From an uncultured Clostridia bacterium (GTDB lineage Bacteria; Bacillota; Clostridia; Christensenellales; Borkfalkiaceae): a DNA stretch of 6,763 nt. Shown one piece after another: positions 1 to 5,157 of this stretch; the stretch's first letter is position 1; each line of letters starts with the position of its first letter. Under the pieces are notes generated by a model that was not told the origin of the DNA, made no database searches, and saw only the letters and a program-made list of their open reading frames with translations. The stretch spans positions 1-6,763 of the forward strand of contig CAMORY010000089.1 of NCBI GenBank assembly GCA_946624395.1. The letters are read 5' to 3'. Made by a program: the position numbers and the translations under genes.

Positions 1-1043
1 ACGGGCAGCATTGTCGCCACGAACGGGATATTATCGATAAACGCGGAAAACACGACCGAACCGAACACTATCCCGGCATACAGCAAGAACACGTTTTTGC
101 CGCCGAGTTTTTTAAACAACTCGCTTATATCGCGGATTATGCCCACGTTTTCCACGGCGCAGATGATTATAAACAGGAAAATAAGGAAAAACACGGTGGA
201 AAAATCCACGGCTTTAGCGCAACCTTTAACCCCTTCTTTTCTGTATTTTACCGCGGTAAAGATAATCGCGGAGATGGCGAATATAGCACAGATAAGCCCG
301 TTCGTTATAGCGGGTTTATATTTAGCGGGAACAAACGAAACAACGATAAGCACTAAAATATTCCCCGCCAAAAGCACGGTGGGAAGGATAGATTTTATTT
401 TTGCCCCGCTTGGCGAAAAGAAAAGTTTTTGTCTGTTTTTTCTGAATATAAACATTATAACGGGAATAGTCAGCACCGCGCCGAGTTCCACCGCCCAAAA
501 AATAGAGAACTTTCCGTCTAAAAAGAAGAAATCGGAAAAACTCATATCCGCAAAACTGCCGAGCATAATACTCGTAGTGTCGCCAACTAAGGTCGCCGCG
601 CCCTGCAAATTCGAAGACACCGCTATACTTATAATAACGGGTATGGGCGAAACGTTGGTTTTAAGCGCTACGGAAATTCCGATGGGCGCAAGCATTAGAA
701 CGGTGGCAACGTTATCGATAAACGCCGATATAAGCCCCGAAAGCACGGACAAAAGCACCACGGCAATAAGGGCGTTCGGGACTTTCGAAATAAGCCTGTC
801 CGCTATATATTCGGGCATTTCGGAATAGGAAAAAACGGACACCGTTACCATAATACCCAAAAGCATAAGCACGACGTTATAATCTACCGCGGAAATCACG
901 TCCGAAAACCCCATTTCCCCGAAAATAAGACAGCCCCCTGCGCAAAGCGTGGCGGAAACGCCCGCTATAAGCGGCTTTTTATTCGGGAACGCGATTATTG
1001 CCGCGTAGGTTAAAATAAAGATTATAAGCACGAAAATTTTCAT
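1..1043 (-). CDS. ArsB/NhaD/SLC13-type (ion transporter superfamily) permease, C-terminus truncated by window edge
   Basis: Integral membrane permease; 347 codons are visible and the frame is still open at the window edge. Family members are usually somewhat over 400 residues, so most of it is present. The protein starts directly with a hydrophobic segment (residues 2-19), followed by roughly ten more hydrophobic stretches. Two sequence-related signatures, S-A-F-I-D-N at 106-111 and again at 333-338, are the two halves of the internal inverted duplication of this superfamily. Residues 143-162 (SSN-x-QGAATLVGD-TTSIMLG) match the conserved SN-GG-ATLIGD-PP-N-MIG region of ArsB/NhaD/citrate-type carriers. 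The ATG at 1043 is preceded by AAAGGA (1055-1060) with 11 nt spacing. The family moves anions, dicarboxylates, citrate or Na+/H+, and the sequence alone does not fix the substrate. A Mn2+ riboswitch lies directly upstream, so manganese-linked transport is inferred. Family call firm, substrate unknown. Confidence 0.9.
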   Translation of the reverse strand, partial: MKIFVLIIFILTYAAIIAFPNKKPLIAGVSATLCAGGCLIFGEMGFSDVISAVDYNVVLMLLGIMVTVSVFSYSEMPEYIADRLISKVPNALIAVVLLSVLSGLISAFIDNVATVLMLAPIGISVALKTNVSPIPVIISIAVSSNLQGAATLVGDTTSIMLGSFADMSFSDFFFLDGKFSIFWAVELGAVLTIPVIMFIFRKNRQKLFFSPSGAKIKSILPTVLLAGNILVLIVVSFVPAKYKPAITNGLICAIFAISAIIFTAVKYRKEGVKGCAKAVDFSTVFFLIFLFIIICAVENVGIIRDISELFKKLGGKNVFLLYAGIVFGSVVFSAFIDNIPFVATMLP

Positions 1044-1075
1044 ATATCTTTTTGTCCTTTCGTAATAACCGATAC

Positions 1076-1091
1076 GGGTATAACTATACCC
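1076..1091. repeat. Perfect inverted repeat in the permease 5' leader
   Basis: Two 7-base arms (GGGTATA at 1076-1082 and TATACCC at 1085-1091) are separated by 2 bases. The repeat lies between the riboswitch terminator and the permease ribosome binding site. It could be a protein operator; its minus strand also contains TATAGT, which resembles a -10 box, but the matching -35 position is poor. As RNA the 2-base loop is too tight for the full stem. Function unknown. Confidence 0.4.
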
Positions 1092-1101
1092 CATTATCGA
1101 T

Positions 1102-1144
1102 AAAAAAACAAGACTTTTACCGTAAAAACGGTAAAAGTCTTGTT
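1102..1144 (-). terminator. Intrinsic terminator forming the riboswitch expression platform
   Basis: Read on the minus strand, a perfect 16-bp stem (arms 1129-1144 and 1107-1122) with a 6-nt T-rich loop is followed by a T-run (1102-1108). It lies about 60 nt upstream of the permease start and 119 nt beyond the dehydrogenase stop. The first arm contains bases 1131-1137, which are also the 3' strand of the riboswitch P1 helix, so aptamer and terminator exclude each other. The same element would end dehydrogenase transcripts when the switch is off. Confidence 0.9.
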
Positions 1145-1237
1145 AAAAACTCAAGTTTTCCGCGCCGCCGAGCCTTAAAAGCCGTCCTGACGACTGCGCG
1201 AACGCAAAAATTATTTGCGCTAACTACTCCCTTTTAC
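1131..1237 (-). promoter_or_regulatory. yybP-ykoY family (Mn2+-sensing) riboswitch aptamer
   Basis: Read on the minus strand, the conserved blocks occur in the right order: GGGAGTAG (1224-1231), GTCGTCAG (1187-1194) and ACAAGAC (1137-1143, followed by TTTTAC). P1 pairs GTAAAAG (1231-1237) with CTTTTAC (1131-1137). Compared with the usual AAAGG/CCUUU pairing this includes a compensatory G-C to A-U change that keeps the helix. Internal helices fit the family: CGCAAA/TTTGCG (1214-1219 with 1203-1208), CGCGC/GCGCG (1196-1200 with 1161-1165), and AAAAC-TTGA-GTTTT (1146-1159) just before the ACAAGAC block. The length, about 107 nt, is normal. The family binds Mn2+ and commonly raises expression of Mn2+ exporters. 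Here ligand-stabilised P1 would occupy the first terminator arm, predicting an ON switch for the permease at 1043. Identified from memory of the consensus, not by a covariance search. Confidence 0.88.
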
Positions 1238-1251
1238 AGAAAGTTAAAAAT

Positions 1252-1280
1252 ATGTAATTTTATTATTTTCTGATTTCCAA
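1252..1280 (-). promoter_or_regulatory. Possible weak promoter for the riboswitch-permease unit
   Basis: On the minus strand, TTGGAA (1275-1280) and TTACAT (1252-1257) are separated by 17 nt, with the -35 box inside the last codons of the dehydrogenase gene. Transcription would begin just ahead of the riboswitch P1 strand. The -10 box matches only 3 of 6 consensus positions. Read-through from the dehydrogenase is an equally good source of the leader. Confidence 0.25.
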
Positions 1281-2225
1281 CGCGTCGTAAGTGGCGGTAA
1301 GCGAAGCGATTTTTTCATCAAACAATTTTTGTTCGTCGGCGGTTAAAGGCAATTCCACAATCTTTTCTATACCGTTTACGCCCACTATGCACGGAACACC
1401 CATACACAAATTGTCCGCACCGTATTCACCGTGTAATTTCGCAGAAAGGGGCATAATGGTATGCGTATCGTATAAAATCGCTTTGAGAAGATGCATAACG
1501 GAAGCCGCTATCGCATAATAAGTCGCGCCTTTGGATTTGATTACCACAGAACCCGATTTTACCATATCGGTATAAATCTTTTCGCATTCGGCTTTTACGT
1601 TGTCTTTGTCAATGCCGAGTACCTTTTCCGCATATATCGGCATAGGAAGTCCCGCTACCGTACATATGCTCCAGGGCGACATACAAGCGTCGCCGTGTTC
1701 GCCCAACACGTAGGCGTTTACGTTATGCGCGTCTACCCCGCAATAATCGGCAACGTATTTTATAAGTCTGTTGGAATCCAAAAGCGTACCCGTACCGATA
1801 ACGCGGTTTTCGGGAAGCCCCGTGCATTTAATCGTTGCGTACGTCAACACGTCCACGGGATTGCTTACTATAACGTAAAGCGCGTCGGGTGCGATTTTAG
1901 CAACTTCGGGCATAACGCTCGTTAAAATCCCGATATTGACCTTTGCCAAATCCAGTCTGCTCTGGTCGGGCTTTCTGCCTATACCGAAGGTCGCTATTAC
2001 TATATTTGCTCCCGCAACGTCGGCATATTCGCCGCTCCATATTTTTACCGACGGAATGCAAGCGGCGCACTGTGCGATATCAAGCGCTTCACCCTCCGCT
2101 TTCGCCTTGTTTATATCAACCAAAACTATCTCGGAACAAAGCCCCGAAAAAGCCAACGAATACGCTATGGTAGCCCCAACGTTGCCCGTACCTAAAACTG
2201 CGATTTTTCTCTTTTTATTAAGCAT
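1263..2225 (-). CDS. ldh: NAD-dependent L-lactate/malate dehydrogenase family protein
   Basis: Cytosolic 2-hydroxyacid/2-oxoacid oxidoreductase of 320 aa, the full family length. The N-terminal Rossmann fold has GTGNVG at 12-17 and the NAD-selective Asp37 at the end of beta-2. Catalytic residues are visible: Arg90 (canonical R109), Asn122 (N140), Asp150 (D168), Arg153 (R171, binds the substrate carboxylate) and His177 (H195) in GEHGD. The overall sequence is LDH-like (RLDL after the loop, Thr235 in KGAT). However, residue 84, immediately before K-P on the specificity loop, is Arg rather than the Gln of lactate dehydrogenases, and Arg here is the malate dehydrogenase signature. The residue after HGD is Ala180 instead of Ser/Thr. 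Lactate versus malate is therefore open. The ATG at 2225 has AGGAG at 2236-2240 (10 nt spacing) and its own promoter. No terminator is seen before the downstream riboswitch. Confidence 0.93.
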   Translation of the reverse strand: MLNKKRKIAVLGTGNVGATIAYSLAFSGLCSEIVLVDINKAKAEGEALDIAQCAACIPSVKIWSGEYADVAGANIVIATFGIGRKPDQSRLDLAKVNIGILTSVMPEVAKIAPDALYVIVSNPVDVLTYATIKCTGLPENRVIGTGTLLDSNRLIKYVADYCGVDAHNVNAYVLGEHGDACMSPWSICTVAGLPMPIYAEKVLGIDKDNVKAECEKIYTDMVKSGSVVIKSKGATYYAIAASVMHLLKAILYDTHTIMPLSAKLHGEYGADNLCMGVPCIVGVNGIEKIVELPLTADEQKLFDEKIASLTATYDALEIRK

Positions 2226-2263
2226 TGCCGATTCTCTCCTATTATAATTTTAAGTTCAAAATA

Positions 2264-2292
2264 ATGATACCCCAAAAAGGAAATTTTAGCAA
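2264..2292 (-). promoter_or_regulatory. Sigma-A-like promoter for the dehydrogenase
   Basis: On the minus strand, TTGCTA (2287-2292) and TATCAT (2264-2269) are separated by exactly 17 nt, matching the consensus at 4/6 and 5/6. Predicted transcription start is near 2257, giving a short leader of about 30 nt that contains the AGGAG site. It lies in the 126-nt gap after murC, which has no convincing terminator, so some murC read-through is possible. Confidence 0.6.
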
Positions 2293-2351
2293 ACGTTTTA
2301 TACCCGTTTTCGTTAAATTTTTTAAGTTTTTTTTGAAATAATAAGATACGG

Positions 2352-3722
2352 TTAAAAAGTCCTTTCCCGTCTATCCTCCACACAGTTTATAACGCGGGTT
2401 TTTGCAATACCGTATATATCCCCCGCGCCTATAAAAATTATCTTGTTAAACTCTTTCGCGTGCGCTTTTAACTGCCCGATAAGGGTTTTGTATTCGCCCG
2501 CGTAAGATAAGTAGCCCGTAAAGTTTTCGCTTATTTTCAGATACAGCCTTTTACCGTCCCCGCTTGCCGAAAACTTTTCACGCGCGGGGTAGGTTTTATA
2601 GATGATAATCCCGTCCGCCTTTTGCAGAGATAAAACGAACTCTTCTAACAGTTTAGCCGTGCGGGAATAGGTATGCGGCTGGAACACCGCCAGCGTTTTT
2701 TCGGTCTTATCTTTTAAAAGCGCGGCGATTTCCGTCGGGTGATGCGCGTAATCGGCGAAACACGGCACACCGCAAAAGTCGCCTAAATATTCGTTGCGCC
2801 GTTTAACCCCGTCAAAATTTTCCAGCGTGGTTTTAACGACGGCAAACGGTATTTTGAATTCGTTAGCCACGGCAATAGCCGCAAGCGCATTGTAAACGTT
2901 GTGTTCTCCCGCAATTTTAAGCCGTACCCTACCGAGTTTTTTGCCGTAAGCGTACGCGGTAAACGCGCGACAATCGCTTTTGCTTAAATATTTAGCCGAA
3001 TATGCGGATAGATTTTTTATACCGAAAGTTATCGTGGTAGAATTAAACACCTTGCGCGCGTAGACGTCGTCCGCATTAACTACCGCAAGACTGTCTTTAA
3101 CGAACCCCCGAAACGCCGCCGTTTCGTCCGCCATATCGGTAAAAGTGTCCACGTGGTCGTTGTCTATATTCAAAACTACGGCGACGCTCGGCGAAATATC
3201 CAAAAAATTACGCCTGTACTCGCAGGCTTCCGCAACGGCAACTTCCCCGCCGCCCGATTTGAAATTGCCGAAAGTCTTTCTGTCGCCGCCCAAAAACACC
3301 GTGGGGTTAAGCCCCGCCGCGATAAACACTTCGGCAAGCATAGCCGTTGCGGTGGTTTTGCCGTGGCTGCCCGAAACCGCAACCGAACGGCGGCATAAAG
3401 ATAATATCTGCCCCAACAGTTCGCTGCGCTTTAATACGGGAATACCTTTTTTCAAGGCGTATACAAGTTCGGGATTTTTATCGCTTATAGCGGAAGAGTA
3501 TACGATAAGTTCCGCACCGCGGGCATTTGCCGCCCTGTGCCCGATAAAAATTTTAGCGCCCAAAGCCTTTAAACGCTTTAATCCGTCCGACATAGATTTA
3601 TCGCTGCCGGAAACGGCAAAACCTTCGGTAAGGCAATAGGCGGCAAGTCCGCTCATAGACACGCCGCCAACGCCGATAAAGTGGATATTTTTAAAATTTC
3701 TGAAAAACACTTCAACTTTCAT
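2352..3722 (-). CDS. murC: UDP-N-acetylmuramate--L-alanine ligase (MurC)
   Basis: Cytoplasmic ATP-dependent ligase that adds L-Ala to UDP-MurNAc, the first amino acid of the peptidoglycan stem peptide. At 456 aa it is full length with three domains. The N-terminal UDP-binding domain has GVGG-x-SMSGLA (17-27). The central ATPase domain has P-loop GSHGKTT (118-124), E-A-C-E-Y (165-169) and N-I-x-x-DH-x-D (185-192). H-N-x-x-NALAA (274-282) follows. The C-terminal domain has D-Y-A-H-H-P-T-E (324-331), H-T-Y-S-R-T (350-355), Y-x-A-R-E-K (378-383) and GAGDI (432-436). The E-A-C-E-Y form, instead of the E-A-D-E-S of proteobacterial enzymes, is typical of clostridial MurC. No Shine-Dalgarno sequence precedes the ATG at 3722, and a -10-like TATCAT at 3733-3738 (minus strand) lies only 10 nt upstream. 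The start is supported by the domain beginning, with no other nearby Met. It diverges from spoVG. Confidence 0.96.
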   Translation of the reverse strand: MKVEVFFRNFKNIHFIGVGGVSMSGLAAYCLTEGFAVSGSDKSMSDGLKRLKALGAKIFIGHRAANARGAELIVYSSAISDKNPELVYALKKGIPVLKRSELLGQILSLCRRSVAVSGSHGKTTATAMLAEVFIAAGLNPTVFLGGDRKTFGNFKSGGGEVAVAEACEYRRNFLDISPSVAVVLNIDNDHVDTFTDMADETAAFRGFVKDSLAVVNADDVYARKVFNSTTITFGIKNLSAYSAKYLSKSDCRAFTAYAYGKKLGRVRLKIAGEHNVYNALAAIAVANEFKIPFAVVKTTLENFDGVKRRNEYLGDFCGVPCFADYAHHPTEIAALLKDKTEKTLAVFQPHTYSRTAKLLEEFVLSLQKADGIIIYKTYPAREKFSASGDGKRLYLKISENFTGYLSYAGEYKTLIGQLKAHAKEFNKIIFIGAGDIYGIAKTRVINCVEDRRERTF

Positions 3723-3794
3723 ACTATAGAATATGATAAAAAGTCGCGATTTGGGAAATAAATAAAAAAAATAGGCGGAAATTTAAAAAATGTA

Positions 3795-3823
3795 TTGAAA
3801 TCGCATAATTTATATGCTATGAT
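3795..3823 (+). promoter_or_regulatory. Sigma-A-like promoter of spoVG with operator-like inverted repeat
   Basis: TTGAAA (3795-3800) and TATGAT (3818-3823) are separated by 17 nt, each 5/6 to consensus, with predicted start near 3830. The spacer holds an imperfect inverted repeat of 8-base arms with one mismatch (3800-3807 and 3813-3820) that overlaps the -10 box and could bind a regulator. The classic Bacillus spoVG promoter uses sigma-H; this one looks like a housekeeping promoter. Confidence 0.7.
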
Positions 3824-3855
3824 TAAAACAATATTAAAATAAGGAAGGTTCCGAG

Positions 3856-4128
3856 ATGAGAATTTCAGACGTACGCGTGCGCATTGTTAAAAACAGCGAC
3901 ACAAAACTTAAAGCGGTTGCTTCGGTAACCTTCGATGACTGCTTTGTTGTACACGACATTAAAGTTATTGAAGGGAACGAAGGGTATTTTATCGCTATGC
4001 CGAGCAGAAAGACCACGGACGGCTCTTATAAAGACATAGCCCACCCCATCAAAACCGAAACGAGAGAAGAACTTATCAAAGTTATCTTAAACGCGTTCGA
4101 AGAAGAGAAGGCTAAACCGCAGGATTAA
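3856..4128 (+). CDS. spoVG: Septation / sporulation regulator SpoVG
   Basis: Small nucleic-acid-binding regulator of 90 aa, the family size. Known members affect septation, sporulation, capsule and virulence genes in Gram-positive bacteria and bind DNA or RNA. The whole SpoVG core is present: an N-terminal T/S-D-V-R-x-R strand (4-9), F-V-V-H-D-I-x-V-I-x-G (30-40), F-I-A-M-P-S-R-K (45-52), D-G-x-x-x-D-I-A-H-P-I (55-65), and a C-terminal helix rich in Glu and Lys. The ATG at 3856 has AAGGAAGG at 3841-3848 with 7 nt spacing. It is the only plus-strand gene in the window, transcribed away from murC and towards the TIM-barrel gene. In many clostridia murC and spoVG lie in one co-directional neighbourhood; here they are divergent. 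Confidence 0.97.
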   Translation: MRISDVRVRIVKNSDTKLKAVASVTFDDCFVVHDIKVIEGNEGYFIAMPSRKTTDGSYKDIAHPIKTETREELIKVILNAFEEEKAKPQD

Positions 4129-4140
4129 ATCGGTTTTTTA
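4113..4140 (+). terminator. Weak intrinsic terminator overlapping the spoVG stop codon
   Basis: AAACCG (4114-4119) pairs with CGGTTT (4131-4136), followed by more T residues (4137-4139). The TAA stop (4126-4128) lies in the 11-nt loop, so a terminating ribosome would cover the hairpin. The 6-bp stem is short, which makes termination likely partial. Confidence 0.4.
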
Positions 4141-4152
4141 ATTAAAGCAGAT

Positions 4153-4246
4153 TATCCGTCCACCGTACGTTTTATAAACGAGCGGCGGATTTTTGATGGA
4201 AAAAACACTCGTTTTTCCCGCTCATCCGCTTAAAATTGCACGGATA
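4153..4246. other. Intergenic block of nested inverted repeats (possible structured RNA)
   Basis: An outer pair, TATCCGT (4153-4159) with ACGGATA (4240-4246), encloses two inner hairpins: CGTTT/AAACG (4168-4172 with 4176-4180), and GCGGAT/ATCCGC (4185-4190 with 4224-4229) containing GGAAAAA/TTTTTCC (4198-4204 with 4212-4218). An alternative pairing, GAGCGG/CCGCTC (4180-4185 with 4218-4223), conflicts with the second hairpin. Together they would form a three-way-junction-like fold. I recognise no known RNA family, and which strand is transcribed is unclear. Some of the pairing may be chance in AT-rich DNA. Confidence 0.35.
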
Positions 4247-4268
4247 GAAAGTTGTACAAGTGAATATA

Positions 4269-4282
4269 TGCGTATATACGCA
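4269..4282. repeat. 14-bp perfect palindrome
   Basis: TGCGTATATACGCA is a perfect palindrome directly left of the GC-rich hairpin in the convergent intergenic region. A shorter palindrome, TTGTACAA, lies at 4252-4259. Such symmetry suits a dimeric DNA-binding protein, but no gene start is adjacent, so a promoter-operator role is unlikely. Confidence 0.4.
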
Positions 4283-4283
4283 A

Positions 4284-4318
4284 TCCGCCGCCCTTGGCTT
4301 AAAGCCAAGGGCGGCGGA
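4284..4318. terminator. GC-rich hairpin between convergent genes, possible bidirectional terminator
   Basis: A perfect 15-bp stem (4284-4298 with 4304-4318) with a 5-base loop lies between spoVG and the convergent TIM-barrel gene, 35 nt past the latter's stop codon. It is very stable, but neither strand has a real T-run after it, so it is not a textbook terminator. It may act as a transcript 3'-end stabiliser or a weak bidirectional terminator. Its left arm (4283-4291) is also complementary over 9 bases to 4182-4190, allowing an alternative long-range fold. Confidence 0.5.
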
Positions 4319-4353
4319 AAGTTTAAATCATTTAATTTCAGTTAAATTTAAGT

Positions 4354-5151
4354 TTATCCTTTAAATACCGTGTTCGCAATATCGGTCAGATACTCCAAAG
4401 ATTCGAACAGTTCCGAAAGGTCGTTAAAATCTCCTTTATACGCTTCGATTAAAATCGCGCCGTCAAAGCCTTTATCGCGAAGTCGCGTCAACACTTCTTT
4501 AAAGTCGGTAATCCCACGCCCCGGCAGACACATTTTCCCGTCCTTATCCACGTCGGAAAGATGCGCCGTCGCAATATCCGCGCCCATTTCGTCTATAAAT
4601 TCCCTGTAGTCGATATTAGACTGTCTCGCCTGTTTTATATCGAAAGTGCCTTTTAAACCCGAAGTGCGTTTTTTAAGTTCGGTAAAAAAACCTATAAAGT
4701 TATAATACGCCCAGTGTACGTTTTCATACGCCAAGGATACGCCGTATTTTGAGCAAACGTCGATTATACGCTGCGTTATACCGCCCACACGGTCAAAGTC
4801 TATAACGTACGGAGTACGTTTTACTCTCGCCAAGCCGTGAAAAGTGTAATATTTTGCACCGACGGCGCTTGCCGCCTGCATTGTTTTATCCAGAAGATAA
4901 AAAGAATCTTTTACCGCGCGCTCGTTTAAACTATAAAGCGTGGACTCGAACTGCGTGGTTAAAGTATGTACCGAGTGGACTTGCGTTTCGCCTTTTCTCT
5001 TAAAAAGGAGTTCGCCGAATTCCCTGTTATACTCGCAAAAAGATTCTAAAAACACTTCGGCGGTAGCGACTTTGTTGCGGCTTAAAAAGGACAATGCGTC
5101 TTCAGTATTAAACCTGCCGAACAAAGACGCCGTGGAAATACCCGTCTGCAT
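4354..5151 (-). CDS. Xylose isomerase-like TIM-barrel protein (sugar phosphate isomerase/epimerase or AP endonuclease family 2)
   Basis: Soluble 265-aa (beta/alpha)8-barrel protein of the AP-endonuclease-2/xylose-isomerase-like superfamily. Candidate metal ligands sit at strand ends: Glu32 (EVFLE), His59/His62 (VHSVH), His105 (YTFHG), Glu143 (YENVHW), Asp171 (TFDIKQA), His197 (AHLSD) and Glu236 (ILIEAY). The P-G-R-G motif at 210-213 is common in sugar isomerase/epimerase members. The endonuclease IV Asp-x-x-His pair is not conserved (Asp171 is followed by K-Q-A), so a sugar isomerase/epimerase-like role is more likely than DNA repair. The substrate is unknown. The ATG at 5151 lies 6 nt after the hpf stop codon with only a weak GCAGGT ribosome site that overlaps the end of hpf, suggesting translational coupling. 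Probably the last gene of the clpC-hpf unit. Confidence 0.85.
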   Translation of the reverse strand: MQTGISTASLFGRFNTEDALSFLSRNKVATAEVFLESFCEYNREFGELLFKRKGETQVHSVHTLTTQFESTLYSLNERAVKDSFYLLDKTMQAASAVGAKYYTFHGLARVKRTPYVIDFDRVGGITQRIIDVCSKYGVSLAYENVHWAYYNFIGFFTELKKRTSGLKGTFDIKQARQSNIDYREFIDEMGADIATAHLSDVDKDGKMCLPGRGITDFKEVLTRLRDKGFDGAILIEAYKGDFNDLSELFESLEYLTDIANTVFKG

Positions 5152-5157
5152 AAAACG

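Noticed and set aside
97..828. 243-aa plus-strand reading frame
   Set aside because: It is the antisense shadow of the permease, whose minus-strand frame carries the family motifs and a ribosome site.
1107..1144. Simple factor-independent terminator for the dehydrogenase gene
   Set aside because: Its first arm is shared with the P1 helix of a recognisable riboswitch, so it is better described as the riboswitch expression platform, though it may also end dehydrogenase mRNA.
1052..1273. 73-aa plus-strand reading frame
   Set aside because: It runs antisense through the riboswitch and terminator, has no ribosome site and no recognisable protein features.
2241..2246. TATAAT as -10 box of the dehydrogenase promoter
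   Set aside because: It touches the ribosome binding site, leaving almost no leader, and lacks a -35 box; the 2264-2292 pair fits better.
2192..2383. 63-aa minus-strand frame across the murC-dehydrogenase gap
   Set aside because: It overlaps both genes in another frame and covers the dehydrogenase promoter, with no ribosome site or family similarity.
4196..4345. 49-codon plus-strand frame in the spoVG downstream spacer
   Set aside because: No convincing ribosome site; its sequence is dictated by the hairpins it crosses (Arg/Pro and Lys/Gly runs), with no recognisable protein pattern.
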